Shown here: positions 24,047 through 32,956 of the stretch, piece after piece
Layout of the letters: every line of letters starts with the position of its first letter
How positions within the stretch are numbered: position 1 is the stretch's first letter
Origin: Sphingomonas sp. FARSPH
GTDB taxonomy: Bacteria; Pseudomonadota; Alphaproteobacteria; Sphingomonadales; Sphingomonadaceae
Length of the DNA: 64,000 nt
NCBI RefSeq assembly: GCF_003355005.1
Contig: NZ_CP029985.1
Coordinates: forward strand, 1,417,001-1,481,000
Direction of reading: 5' to 3'
Notes under the pieces: generated by a model
What the model was told of the DNA's origin: nothing
Databases searched by the model: none
The model's input: only the letters and a program-made list of their open reading frames with translations
Program-made: the position numbers and the translations under genes

Positions 24047-24076
24047 CCCCTGCGCGCATCGGTGGTTGTGGCCGAC

Positions 24077-24634
24077 ATGCCGACGCTCGATCCCCGTACC
24101 ACCGCGCTCATCCTCATCGACCTGCAGGCGGGGATCGTCCCCGGCGACAAGGGGCCGCGGTCGAGCGCGGACGTCGTGGCGACCGCCACCGCGCTCGCCG
24201 ACCGCTTCCGCGGCGCGGGCGCGCCCGTCGTGCTGGTCCATGTCGATTTCGGGCCCGGCGACATGCCCAGCCTGAACGTCGACGCGCCGCGCCTGCCGAA
24301 GGACGGCACGCCGCCGGGCTTCGCCGATTTCGTCGATGGCGTGCGCCAGCCCGGCGACATCGTCGTGCTGAAGCACCATTGGGGTGCGTTCACCGGCACC
24401 GATCTAGACCTGCAGCTGCGCCGCCGCGGCGTGAAGACGCTGGTCGTCGCCGGCATTGCGACCAATTTCGGCGTCGAATCGACCGTGCGCAGCGCGTGGG
24501 AGCTGTCCTACGATGTCGTCGTCATCGAGGATGCCTGCACCTCGCGTTCCGCCGAGCTGCACGATTTCGCGATCCGCCACATCCTGCCGCAGATTGCGCG
24601 CGTCGTCGCCAGCGATTCGATCGCCTTGGCCTGA
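24077..24634 (+). CDS. Isochorismatase-like hydrolase with Gly at the nucleophile position
   Basis: A 185-residue isochorismatase-superfamily protein. Asp of the triad is in ALILIDLQAGIV and Lys in IVVLKHHWGAFTGTDL. The loop that in cysteine hydrolases reads GxxTxxCVxxT here reads GIATNFGVESTVRSAW, with Gly where the catalytic Cys would be, as in true isochorismatases (EntB, PhzD), which hydrolyse a vinyl ether without a nucleophile. It is therefore unlikely to be an amidase/nicotinamidase. The start ATG 24077 is chosen over GTG 24062. It is tail to tail with the TlpA-like gene. Confidence 0.85.
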   Translation: MPTLDPRTTALILIDLQAGIVPGDKGPRSSADVVATATALADRFRGAGAPVVLVHVDFGPGDMPSLNVDAPRLPKDGTPPGFADFVDGVRQPGDIVVLKHHWGAFTGTDLDLQLRRRGVKTLVVAGIATNFGVESTVRSAWELSYDVVVIEDACTSRSAELHDFAIRHILPQIARVVASDSIALA

Positions 24635-24636
24635 GG

Positions 24637-25260
24637 CTATTTCGCCTCGGCGATCAGCTTGGCCGCCGCCGCGCCCGTCCAGTCGTTGCCCCCGCGCCAG
24701 CGCCACACCTCCCTGCCCGTCGAATCGAACAGGATCGTCATCGGCAGGTTGGCGCCATAGCCGAGTGACAGCGCCATTTTGGCGTCGATATACGGCGTCA
24801 GCGCGCCGCCGCCGTGGTCCTTGAGGAAGGCGGGGACCTTCTCCGTCCCCTGCATATCCTGACTGATCGCCGCGACGCGCACCGCGCCCGATGCCGAAAG
24901 CCGGCCCAGCGTCGGCAGCTCCGCGACGCACGGCCCGCACCAGGTCGCCCACAAATTGACCAGCACCGGCTTGCCGCGGAAGGCGGCGAGGCTGGTCGGC
25001 TTGCCGTCCGGCCCGGTGAAGGCGGCGGTCGGCGCGGCCTCGCCCGCGTGGCTGCGATCGAGCCCGATCGCCGCGGCGGCCGGCTGGCCCGTGGCGGGCG
25101 CGGCTTCGTCGGGGGAGGGGGCCGCGACGTTCGCCGTGCCCGCCGCGTCCGCTTTGCCCGCCTCGCCTTGTGCGTTCCCCGCGCTTTGCCTATCGCAACC
25201 CGCGATGGCGAGCGCCAGGAGACCAACCATCGCGACGCGCGCAAAAGGTGACGGGGACAT
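24637..25260 (-). CDS. TlpA-like thiol-disulfide oxidoreductase lipoprotein
   Basis: A 207-residue periplasmic thioredoxin-fold lipoprotein. The signal (FARVAMVGLLALAIAGCDRQ) has a lipobox Cys near residue 22, followed by an Ala-rich linker of about 50 residues. The thioredoxin fold begins at AFTGPDGKPTSLAAFRGKPVLVNLWATWCGPCVAEL, with the CxxC active site WCGPC and the TlpA/ResA Glu region, and the cis-Pro in GANLPMTILFD. It probably keeps cytochrome c apocysteines or periplasmic thiols reduced. Its ATG (25258-25260, minus) overlaps the argH ATG on the other strand. Confidence 0.9.
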   Translation of the reverse strand: MSPSPFARVAMVGLLALAIAGCDRQSAGNAQGEAGKADAAGTANVAAPSPDEAAPATGQPAAAAIGLDRSHAGEAAPTAAFTGPDGKPTSLAAFRGKPVLVNLWATWCGPCVAELPTLGRLSASGAVRVAAISQDMQGTEKVPAFLKDHGGGALTPYIDAKMALSLGYGANLPMTILFDSTGREVWRWRGGNDWTGAAAAKLIAEAK

Positions 25261-26641
25261 GAGCGGTTCCAATTCGATGTGGGGCGGACGGTTCGCCGAA
25301 GGCCCGGCCGCGGTGATGCGCGAGATTAACGCATCGATCCCGTTCGACAAGCGCATGTGGCGCCAGGATATCGCCGGATCGAAGGCGCATGTCGCGATGC
25401 TCGCCGCGCAGGGCATCGTCGCCGCCGAGGATGCCGCCGCGATCGACGCCGGGCTCGACCGCGTTGCTGCGGATTATGCCGCGAACGGCGTCACCGAGGA
25501 TCTCGTCCTCGAGGATATCCACATGCAGACGGAGGCGCGGCTGGCCGAGGCGATCGGCCCGGTCGCCGGCCGCCTGCACACCGCGCGCAGCCGCAACGAC
25601 CAGGTCGCGACCGATTTCCGCCTGTGGGTGCGCGATGCGATCGACCAGACGCTGGTGGCGCTCGACGGCTTCCGCACCGCGTTGCTGGCCCGCGCGGAAC
25701 AGCATGCCGGCGACGTGATGCCCGGCTTCACGCACCTGCAATCGGCGCAGCCGGTGACGCTGGGCCATCACCTGATGGCCTATGTCGAGATGGCGAGGCG
25801 CGACGTATCGCGCTTCCGCGACGCACGCGTCCGGATGAACCTCTGCCCGCTCGGCAGCGCGGCGCTTGCCGGCACCGGCTTCCCGGTCGACCGCCACGCC
25901 ACCGCCGCGGCGCTCGGTTTCGACGGGCCGACGCGCAACAGCCTGGATGCGGTCAGCGACCGCGACTTCGCGCTCGATTACCTGACCGCCGCCGTCCAAT
26001 GCTCGCTCCACCTGTCGCGCCTCGCCGAGGAATTCGTGCTGTGGGCGTCGCAGCCGTTCGGCTTCGTCGCGCTTTCCGACCAATGGTCGACGGGCAGCTC
26101 GATCATGCCGCAGAAGCGCAACCCCGACGCCGCCGAACTGGTGCGCGGCCATGCCGGGCGCATCATGGGCTGCATGACCAGCCTGATGGTGACGATGAAG
26201 GGCCTGCCGCTCGCCTATTCCAAGGACATGCAGGACGACAAGCCGCCGGTGTTCGAGTGCCACGACCTGCTCGGCCTGTCGATCGCGGCGATGACGGGGA
26301 TGGTCGAAAGCGCGACCTTCCGCACCGACCGGATGCGCGGCCTTGCCGAAAGCGGTTTTGCCACCGCAACCGATTTCGCCGACTGGCTGGTGCGCGCGGC
26401 GGGGCTGCCGTTCCGCGAGGCGCATCACGTCACCGGCCGCGCGGTGAAGCGCGCCGAGGAGCTGGGCGTCCGGCTCGACCAGCTGCCCTTTGCCGAATTC
26501 CAGGCGATCGACGCGCGCGTCGACGAAAGCTTATACGACGTGCTGTCGGTCGACGCCTCCGTCGCCAGCCGCACCAGCTTCGGCGGGACCGCGCCCGTCA
26601 ATGTGCGCGCCGCGATCGCCGCTGCGCGGGAGACGATGTGA
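25259..26641 (+). CDS. argH: Argininosuccinate lyase
   Basis: A 460-residue homotetrameric lyase, last step of arginine synthesis (argininosuccinate to arginine and fumarate). It starts SGSNSMWGGRFAEGPAAVM, the canonical ArgH N-terminus. Conserved regions: LHTARSRNDQVATD (with the catalytic His region), MPGFTHLQSAQPVTLGHH, and the superfamily signature GSSIMPQKRNPD near residue 280 holding the flexible-loop serine. Length is normal. Its start overlaps the TlpA-like gene's start on the other strand; the stop overlaps the next gene (TGATG). Confidence 0.96.
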   Translation: MSGSNSMWGGRFAEGPAAVMREINASIPFDKRMWRQDIAGSKAHVAMLAAQGIVAAEDAAAIDAGLDRVAADYAANGVTEDLVLEDIHMQTEARLAEAIGPVAGRLHTARSRNDQVATDFRLWVRDAIDQTLVALDGFRTALLARAEQHAGDVMPGFTHLQSAQPVTLGHHLMAYVEMARRDVSRFRDARVRMNLCPLGSAALAGTGFPVDRHATAAALGFDGPTRNSLDAVSDRDFALDYLTAAVQCSLHLSRLAEEFVLWASQPFGFVALSDQWSTGSSIMPQKRNPDAAELVRGHAGRIMGCMTSLMVTMKGLPLAYSKDMQDDKPPVFECHDLLGLSIAAMTGMVESATFRTDRMRGLAESGFATATDFADWLVRAAGLPFREAHHVTGRAVKRAEELGVRLDQLPFAEFQAIDARVDESLYDVLSVDASVASRTSFGGTAPVNVRAAIAAARETM

Positions 26642-26883
26642 TGCAGCGCCGCACGATCCTCGCCTGCGCCGCCGCGCTCGCGCTTGGCGGCTGCGGCGCG
26701 GTCGCCGATCTGGAGCCGCCCGAGGGCCGGCCGCTCCCCGTCGCGCCGCGCGGCGCGACCGCGACGCCGACCCCCAAACAATTGCTGACGCCGACGCCGC
26801 AGCAGCGCCCGCAGCGCAGCGACGAATTGCTGAAACAGTCGGATGAGCGCCGGTCGGACGAATTCGACCTGCCCCCGACCTGA
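26641..26883 (+). CDS. Small lipoprotein, LptM-like
   Basis: An 80-residue lipoprotein: QRRTILACAAALALGGCGA gives a lipobox (LGGC) with Cys at about residue 18, then AVADLEPPEGRPLPVAPRG and a Pro/Thr/Gln-rich tail. The CGxxxxLEPP pattern and the location between argH and lysA match the small LptM (YifL) lipoproteins, which in E. coli help mature the LptD-LptE translocon. The start overlaps the argH stop (TGATG). Function is inferred from position and lipobox neighbourhood. Confidence 0.75.
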   Translation: MQRRTILACAAALALGGCGAVADLEPPEGRPLPVAPRGATATPTPKQLLTPTPQQRPQRSDELLKQSDERRSDEFDLPPT

Positions 26884-26902
26884 CCGATCTGCCGGGAGTA
26901 TC

Positions 26903-28177
26903 ATGGACCATTTCGCCTATCGTGACGGCATCCTGCATTGCGAGGACGTGCCGCTGACGCGGATCGCGGCAGAGGTGGGTACGCCCGTCTACGTCTATTC
27001 CACCGCGACCTTCCGCCGCCACGCCCGCGCGTTCCGCGACGGGCTGGCGGCGCTGCCGAACGTCCACCTCGCCTATGCGATCAAGGCCAACCCCAATCTC
27101 GCGGTGCTGCGCGTGCTGGCGGACGAGGGCTATGGCGCGGACGTCGTCTCGGGCGGCGAGATGGCGCGCGCGCTGGCGGCGGGCATCCCGGCCGCGGACA
27201 TCGTCTTTTCCGGCGTCGGCAAGACGCGCGCCGAATTGCAGAAGGGGCTGGACGAGGGCATCGGCCAGTTCAACCTAGAGCTGGAGGAGGAGGGCGTCGT
27301 CCTCGCCCGCCTCGCCGCCGCGGCGGGCAAGCGCGCGCCCGCGACGTTGCGCGTCAATCCGGATGTCGACGCGGGCACGCATGCGAAGATTTCGACCGGC
27401 CGGCGCGAGAACAAGTTCGGCGTGTCGATCGATCAGGCGCCCGCGATGTTCGCGCGCCTCGCCGCGCTCGACGGCCTCGACCTGAAGGGCGTCGCCTGCC
27501 ACATCGGCAGCCAGCTGTCCGACCTGTCGCGGCTCGAGGAAGCCTATGCGCGGATCGGTGCGCTCGTCGCGACGCTGCGCGCCGCCGGGCACACGATCAG
27601 CCGTGTCGATCTGGGCGGCGGGCTGGGCGTGCCGTACAAGGCCGATGACGTGCTGCCGAGCCCGGCGGACTATGGCGCGATGGTCGCGCGCGCGACCGCG
27701 GGCTGGGACGTCGAGCTGATGTTCGAACCCGGCCGCGTCATCGCGGGCAATGCCGGCGTGCTGCTCACCGAGGTGATCTGGGTCAAGCCCGGCGTCGAAC
27801 ACCCCTATGTCATCGTCGACGCCGCGATGAACGATCTGGCACGCGTCGCGCTTTACGACGCATGGCACGATTTCGCCGCGGTGCGGCCGACCGGCGCGCG
27901 GATGACCGCCAATATCGCCGGGCCGGTGTGCGAGACGGGCGACACGTTCGCGCTCGCGCGCGACATCGATGCGGTCGCGGGCGGCGACCTTGCCGTATTG
28001 CGCACCGCGGGCGCCTATGGCGCGACGATGGCGTCGACGTACAACAGCCGGCCTCTCGTGCCCGAGGTGCTGGTCGACGGCGATCGCTATGCCGTCGTCG
28101 CCGACCGCATTGCCGCGGAGACGATCCTGGCGGCGGAACGCGTGCCGGAATGGCTGCAACCCAGGGCCGCCGGATGA
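26903..28177 (+). CDS. lysA: Diaminopimelate decarboxylase
   Basis: A 424-residue PLP-dependent fold-type III decarboxylase, meso-diaminopimelate to lysine. The PLP lysine is in LAYAIKANPN (about residue 60). The glycine-rich phosphate loop is VDLGGGLGVPYK. Substrate-side Cys/Glu: AGPVCETGDTFA, with the dimer-interface Tyr in RTAGAYGATMASTYNSRP. GGGAGT lies 6 bases before ATG 26903. The 3' end overlaps the next gene (ATGA). Confidence 0.96.
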   Translation: MDHFAYRDGILHCEDVPLTRIAAEVGTPVYVYSTATFRRHARAFRDGLAALPNVHLAYAIKANPNLAVLRVLADEGYGADVVSGGEMARALAAGIPAADIVFSGVGKTRAELQKGLDEGIGQFNLELEEEGVVLARLAAAAGKRAPATLRVNPDVDAGTHAKISTGRRENKFGVSIDQAPAMFARLAALDGLDLKGVACHIGSQLSDLSRLEEAYARIGALVATLRAAGHTISRVDLGGGLGVPYKADDVLPSPADYGAMVARATAGWDVELMFEPGRVIAGNAGVLLTEVIWVKPGVEHPYVIVDAAMNDLARVALYDAWHDFAAVRPTGARMTANIAGPVCETGDTFALARDIDAVAGGDLAVLRTAGAYGATMASTYNSRPLVPEVLVDGDRYAVVADRIAAETILAAERVPEWLQPRAAG

Positions 28178-28929
28178 GCCTGCACAGCCTGCCGCTGTTC
28201 GTGCGGCTGGCGGGCCGTCCGGTGATGCTGATCGGCGAAGGCGACGCCGCCGACGCGAAGCGGCGACTGCTCGAACGCGCCGGCGCGACGATCGTCGGCG
28301 AGGACGCGTCGGCGGCGCTGGCGATCGTCGCGCATCCCGACCCCGACGCCATCGTCGCCCGGCTGAAGACGCGTGGGCTTCTGGTCAACGCGGTCGACCG
28401 GCCCGACCTGTGCGATTTCACGCTGCCCGCGATCGTCGATCGCGATCCGGTGATCGTCGCGATCGGCACGGGCGGCGTCTCCGCCGGGCTCGCCGCGGCG
28501 CTCCGCCAGCGGCTGGAGGCGTTGCTGCCCGCGCGTCTCGGGGCGCTGGCGCGTGAACTGTTCGCGTCGCGCGCGGAACTGCGTGAACGCTGGCCCGATG
28601 GCGGCGAGCGGCGACGGATGCTCGCCGCCGGGATGGCCGCGGGCGGCCTGCTCGATCCGCTCGGCAATGGCCGTGACGGCGATGTCTGGACCTATATCGT
28701 GACGGCGGGCGCGCCGGTGCAGGGCATCACGCAGACGATCCGGTTGCGCAGCGACGACCCCGACGACCTGACGCTGCGCGAGGCGCGCGCGCTGGCCGGG
28801 GCCGATCGCGTGATCCACGATGCGGACGTGCCCGCCGCGATTCTCGATCGCGCGCGCGCGGACGCCGAAAGGCTGCCCGCGCCGGCGGACGCGGGTGAAG
28901 GACTGACGGTGAGGATCATGCGCGCATGA
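28174..28929 (+). CDS. Siroheme synthase N-terminal module (precorrin-2 dehydrogenase/ferrochelatase) with partial C-terminal domain
   Basis: A 251-residue protein matching the CysG-A module: NAD+-dependent oxidation of precorrin-2 and iron chelation to siroheme. The nucleotide loop is VMLIGEGDAADAKRRLLERAGA, followed by LLVNAVDRPDLCDFTLPAIVDRDPVIVAIGTGGVSAGLA (the canonical NxxD..CDF..PA signature). Residues about 195-245 (DDPDDLTLREARALAGADRVIHDADVPAAILDRARADAERL) resemble the beginning of the SAM-dependent uroporphyrinogen methyltransferase domain of full CysG, which is otherwise missing. The ATGA overlaps on both sides show tight coupling with lysA and the CorA-like gene. Confidence 0.85.
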   Translation: MSLHSLPLFVRLAGRPVMLIGEGDAADAKRRLLERAGATIVGEDASAALAIVAHPDPDAIVARLKTRGLLVNAVDRPDLCDFTLPAIVDRDPVIVAIGTGGVSAGLAAALRQRLEALLPARLGALARELFASRAELRERWPDGGERRRMLAAGMAAGGLLDPLGNGRDGDVWTYIVTAGAPVQGITQTIRLRSDDPDDLTLREARALAGADRVIHDADVPAAILDRARADAERLPAPADAGEGLTVRIMRA

Positions 28930-29879
28930 GCGGTTTCGGCTATCGCATCCAGAACGGCCGGGCGGAGGAGATTTCGTTCAAGGACGCGCTGTGCACCGGC
29001 GCCGACCTCGTCTGGATGCACCTGTCGACGACCGCGGAGCATGCGCAATTGTGGCTGCGCGAGCGCGCGAAGCTGCCCGACTATGTCGTCGATGCGCTGA
29101 CCGCGCAGGAAACGCGGCCGCGCTGCGAAGCGTTCGACGATGGCGCCTTCCTCAATCTGCGCGGCCGGTCGAGCGAGGAGCTCGACACCACGGACCTGCT
29201 CGCCTCTGTGCGCATCTGGGCGGTAAAGGGCCATGTCTATTCGGTGACGCGCAAGCCTCTCGTCGCCGTCGCATCGGTGCGAACACAGGTGGAATCGGGC
29301 AAGATCGCCGATCCGGGCGACCTGATCGCCGCCTTCGCCACCGCGATCACCGCCGATCTCGACCCCGAAGTCGCCGACCTCGGCGACCGGCTCGATTCGT
29401 GCGAGGCGGATCTCGATGCCGCGCGCGTCTTCGAACTGCGCCGCACCGTGACGCAGGTGCGCGTCGCCGCGATCGGCTATCGCCGCTTCCTCAGTCCGCA
29501 GCGGACCGCGCTGGACACGCTGGCGGCGCTACCCGGCGACTGGCTGCACCAGGACGATCGCCGCCACCTTGCCGCCGCCGCCGATCGCGCCGCGCGCATG
29601 GCCGAGGAGTTGGAGGCGATCCGCGAACGCGCCGCGCTGACGCACGAGGCGCTGACCGATCTGCGCAGCGAACAGATCGATCACCGATCGCTGATCATCT
29701 CGATCGTCGCGATGATCTTCCTGCCGCTGACCTTCATCACCGGATTGTACGGCATGAACGTCGACAACCTGCCCTATCAGCACGAACCCTGGGCATTCGA
29801 TGCGATTACCGCGGTTTGTGCGCTGATCGCGGTGGGAGTTACGATTTACTTCGTCCACCGCCACTGGTTCCAACGATAG
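28926..29879 (+). CDS. CorA/ZntB-like divalent cation transporter
   Basis: A 317-residue 2-TM-GxN transporter. The cytoplasmic funnel spans about 1-255, with coiled stalk helices. Two C-terminal membrane helices follow (about 260-285 and 293-312), the first ending in the signature YGMNVDNLP (CorA: YGMN). The second loop, short and not acidic (YQHEPW), is closer to ZntB than to classical CorA (MPEL). It could transport Mg2+, Zn2+ or another divalent cation. The start overlaps the preceding gene (ATGA). It is tail to tail with fliS, 7 bases apart. Confidence 0.85.
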   Translation: MSGFGYRIQNGRAEEISFKDALCTGADLVWMHLSTTAEHAQLWLRERAKLPDYVVDALTAQETRPRCEAFDDGAFLNLRGRSSEELDTTDLLASVRIWAVKGHVYSVTRKPLVAVASVRTQVESGKIADPGDLIAAFATAITADLDPEVADLGDRLDSCEADLDAARVFELRRTVTQVRVAAIGYRRFLSPQRTALDTLAALPGDWLHQDDRRHLAAAADRAARMAEELEAIRERAALTHEALTDLRSEQIDHRSLIISIVAMIFLPLTFITGLYGMNVDNLPYQHEPWAFDAITAVCALIAVGVTIYFVHRHWFQR

Positions 29880-29886
29880 CGGCGGG

Positions 29887-30285
29887 TCAGGCGGCGCGCG
29901 CCACCCGCCATGCTTCGGCGATCTCGCTCAGGCTGTCCGCGGCGGCGCGGAACGGGGCGGGATCGGTGCCGATCGACGCATCGACCACCGTCTTGCGAAC
30001 GCCCCCGTAGAACCGCGCCAGCGTGACGGACACCTCCCCGCCTTTTTCATAGTCCAGCCCCGCCTCGAGTGCGAACAGGATCGCGGTGGCGCGTGTCACG
30101 CGTTCGCTCTTGACCGTCAGGCGCCCGTTTTCCACCGCCCATGCGGCGGCGCGCAGCGCGGCGATAAGTTCTTCGTACAGCAACTGGACGAGCCCCGGGC
30201 CCTGCGCCTCCGCGGTGCGACCGACGACGTCGATCTGGCGATAGGTGGCATAGGGGTTGCCGGCGAGAGCGGTCGCGTAGGCCAT
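29887..30285 (-). CDS. fliS: Flagellin export chaperone FliS
   Basis: A 132-residue helical chaperone that keeps flagellin unpolymerised before export. It begins MAYATALAGNPYATYRQIDVVGRTAEAQGPGLVQLLYEELIAAL, the canonical FliS opening (YxxxxxxT..pg.Li.mLYe..i..l). The overlap with the fliD stop (ATGA) sets the start at 30285. Last gene of the minus-strand flagellar block. Confidence 0.93.
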   Translation of the reverse strand: MAYATALAGNPYATYRQIDVVGRTAEAQGPGLVQLLYEELIAALRAAAWAVENGRLTVKSERVTRATAILFALEAGLDYEKGGEVSVTLARFYGGVRKTVVDASIGTDPAPFRAAADSLSEIAEAWRVARAA

Positions 30286-31790
30286 CAGTTGCTCTTGTTC
30301 CACGCCTTGATCTGGTTATCCATGAACGTCTGCGTCGCCTTGTAGGCGGATACGCGCGCGTTCATGCTGGCGAACTGCTGGGTCAGCCGCTGCGTCATCG
30401 CGTCGGATTGGCGCGACAGATCGGCCTGCTGATCGGCCAGGTCCTTTTGCGCATTGGTGTAGGTGTTGGTCGACGCGCCGAGCCCCGTCGTCGTGCTCGC
30501 GGCCGCGAACGACATCTGCTGGATCGTCGAAGACAGGCCGATGGCATTGGCGGTGGTCGGCGCGAAGATGGCGGCGATGGCGTCGGGATAATTCGACATC
30601 GCCTGCTGCAAAACACTGGAATTGACCGTAAGCGTCCCGTCGCGGTTCGTTGCGAGGCCGATCTGCGCGAGTGTCGCGGGCACGCCGCTGCCCGCGTTCG
30701 GGACGAGCGAGCGGGTGGTGAGCTGCTGGAGCGCGGTCAGCATCGTCCGCGCGGCCGGATCGCCTTTCAGCTTGCCGTCGACGGGGTCGAGGTCGGTCTG
30801 CAGCTGGCCGTAGATTTCGTTGTAATAACTGACGAAGTTGTTGACCGCATCGGTCAGCGCCGCGGTCGGACGCTGGATGCCCAGCGTCGTCGTGCCCGTA
30901 CCGGCGAGGTCGAGCTTCACGCCGCTGACGAGATCGCTGATCGAATTGGTGGAGCGCTGCACGGTGATGCCGTCGACGGTCAGCGAGGCGTTGGCGGCGG
31001 TGCCGGTCAGCGCCGTCGGCGCGCCGGTGCCGACGTTGAACTGCGCAAGCTTGCCCGAAGGATCGGACGAGGCAGCGAGCGTGAACGCCTGCGCCGCGCC
31101 GGTCGCGCCCTTCAACGACAGATAGGCCTTGCCGTCCGCATCGGTCACGACCGCAGCGCTGACACCCGCGTTCGCGCCGTTGATCGCCGCGGCGACGCCG
31201 TCCAGGCTGGCGTTGGTGACGGTGATCGATACCGCCGGGCTGCTGCCCGCGGTGAAGCCGGTCATCTGCGTCCCATCGGCCGAATAGGTGGCGGTGCCCA
31301 GCGTCAGCGTGAACGTGCCCGATCCGATCGTGGCGGTCCGGTCCGCGATCGCGGTCGTCGTACGCGCGCCCTGCGCCGTCGCCAGCGCGTTCACCGTGAT
31401 CTTCGACGACAGCGCACCGACGCTCGCACCCGGCAGGGCGCTGGCGTTGAGCACGCCCGTCACCGAACTCGTCGGCTGCGTCTGCAGCGTACCGCCGGTG
31501 GCAAGCGAGGTCATCACCGACGACAATGTCGTCATCGTACTCTTGAGGTCGGAGACGGCGGAAATCTGCGCGGTCAGCGCGTCGTTCTTGGCGCTGAGCG
31601 CCGCGGTTTTCGTCGCGAACTGCGCCTGAACCAGCGCCGGCACCAGCGTCGCGGTATCGATCCCCGACCCCGCGTCGAGCGATGTCAGCAGCGACTGCGC
31701 CGCGTTCGCCACCACGCTCTGCGACGTTTGGGCCGGCGTCGGGGTGGGCGTCGGAGTCGCCGTGCTGGTGGTGCTGGTCGTGGTGGTCAT
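30285..31790 (-). CDS. fliD: Flagellar filament cap protein FliD
   Basis: A 501-residue hook-associated protein 2 that caps the growing filament and folds incoming flagellin. After a Thr/Ser/Pro-rich N-terminal extension (about 35 residues, unusual repeated T-P pairs) comes LDAGSGIDTATLVPALVQAQF, the FliD N-terminal signature, and a C-terminal coiled coil with LADQQADLSRQSDAMTQRLTQQF. It has its own FliA-type promoter (31814-31840). FliS follows in a 4-base overlap. Confidence 0.94.
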   Translation of the reverse strand: MTTTTSTTSTATPTPTPTPAQTSQSVVANAAQSLLTSLDAGSGIDTATLVPALVQAQFATKTAALSAKNDALTAQISAVSDLKSTMTTLSSVMTSLATGGTLQTQPTSSVTGVLNASALPGASVGALSSKITVNALATAQGARTTTAIADRTATIGSGTFTLTLGTATYSADGTQMTGFTAGSSPAVSITVTNASLDGVAAAINGANAGVSAAVVTDADGKAYLSLKGATGAAQAFTLAASSDPSGKLAQFNVGTGAPTALTGTAANASLTVDGITVQRSTNSISDLVSGVKLDLAGTGTTTLGIQRPTAALTDAVNNFVSYYNEIYGQLQTDLDPVDGKLKGDPAARTMLTALQQLTTRSLVPNAGSGVPATLAQIGLATNRDGTLTVNSSVLQQAMSNYPDAIAAIFAPTTANAIGLSSTIQQMSFAAASTTTGLGASTNTYTNAQKDLADQQADLSRQSDAMTQRLTQQFASMNARVSAYKATQTFMDNQIKAWNKSN

Positions 31791-31813
31791 CGCGAACTCC
31801 GGCTTCCCCCTGA

Positions 31814-31840
31814 TAAACGGTCGAAGACGCCGCCTTTTTA
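31814..31840 (-). promoter_or_regulatory. FliA (sigma-28) promoter of fliD
   Basis: On the minus strand TAAAAAGG-N11-ACCGTTTA, the 8-11-8 spacing of FliA promoters (E. coli TAAAGTTT-N11-GCCGATAA). The -35 half overlaps the flhB stop codon. Same pattern as upstream of flgM and fliC in this window. Confidence 0.65.
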
Positions 31841-32956
31841 ACGGATTTTGACGCCGTTCTCGTCGAAGCGCGCGCTTTCGGGCACGTCGATCGGCGGCTG
31901 GCTGCCGCCGGCCGCGGCGTTGAGGTTGAAGACGAAGGCGAGCACCGTCGCGATCGCGGTGTAGAGGTCGTCGCGCACCTCCTGCCCCTCCTTGGCGGTG
32001 TAATAGACCGCGCGGGCGAGCATCGGATATTCGAGCACGGGGACCTGCGCCTCCGCCGCCACCTCGCGGATCGCGAGCGCGGTGACGCCGCGCCCCTTGG
32101 CGACGACGACGGGCACCTGGTCCTTGCCGCGGTCGTAACGCAGCGCGACCGCGAAATGCGTCGGGTTGGTCAGCACGACATGCGCCTCGCTCACCGCCTT
32201 GCGCACGCTGCGCGTCGCCATCTGGCGCTGCATCGCGCGCATATGGCCCTTCGCCTCCGGATTGCCCTCGCTCTCCTTGTGCTCGTCCTTGATCTCCTGC
32301 TTCGTCATGCGCAGCTTGCGCAGGAGCTGCAGGATCTGCAGCGGCACGTCGAACAGCGCGATGGCGACGAGGCCCATCGCCATCGCGATCATGATCCCGG
32401 TGAACGTGCCGCCCAGTTCATCGAGCGCGGTGCCCAGATCGGACGACGACAGGCCCAACGTCGCCCGGCTCGACTTCCACAGCATGTAGCCGCCGATCGT
32501 GCCGAGCAGGATCACCTTGAGCAGGGATTTGCCCAGCTCGATCCACCCGTTCATCCCGAAGATGCGCTTCAGGCCGGACGCCGGATTGATGCGATTGGCC
32601 TGCGGCGCCAGCTTCTTGCCGTGGAAGCTCAGCGAGCCGAGCCCGGCCGAACTCGCCACCGTCGCAAGGACGGAGACGACCGCGAGCGAGGCGAGTGAGG
32701 GCAGCAGCTTCCACCCGGCCTCCGCCAGCGGGCGCCAGGGCGAGAAATCCTCGACGTCGCCGCGGTCGAAGCGGAAGCTCGCCGCCATCACCGCCTTGCA
32801 CGCATTGATGAGCTGCGGACCGAAGAACAGCAGCCAGCCGACGCCCGCCAGCACGACGAGCGCGGTGGCGAGATCCTTCGAATGAACGGCATCGCCATCC
32901 TCCGCCGCCTTCTGCTTGCGGCGCTGGGTTGGGGCTTCTGTCTTTTCCTCCGACAT
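31838..32956 (-). CDS. flhB: Flagellar export switch protein FlhB
   Basis: A 372-residue export-apparatus protein controlling the rod/hook-to-filament substrate switch. It starts SEEKTEAPTQRRKQKAAEDGDA, the canonical basic N-terminus. Four membrane helices lie at about 30-215, followed by the cytoplasmic domain with the self-cleavage site NPTH (in VVLTNPTHFAVALRY). The ATG at 32956 overlaps the fliR stop (ATGA). It is last gene before fliD. Confidence 0.95.
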   Translation of the reverse strand: MSEEKTEAPTQRRKQKAAEDGDAVHSKDLATALVVLAGVGWLLFFGPQLINACKAVMAASFRFDRGDVEDFSPWRPLAEAGWKLLPSLASLAVVSVLATVASSAGLGSLSFHGKKLAPQANRINPASGLKRIFGMNGWIELGKSLLKVILLGTIGGYMLWKSSRATLGLSSSDLGTALDELGGTFTGIMIAMAMGLVAIALFDVPLQILQLLRKLRMTKQEIKDEHKESEGNPEAKGHMRAMQRQMATRSVRKAVSEAHVVLTNPTHFAVALRYDRGKDQVPVVVAKGRGVTALAIREVAAEAQVPVLEYPMLARAVYYTAKEGQEVRDDLYTAIATVLAFVFNLNAAAGGSQPPIDVPESARFDENGVKIR

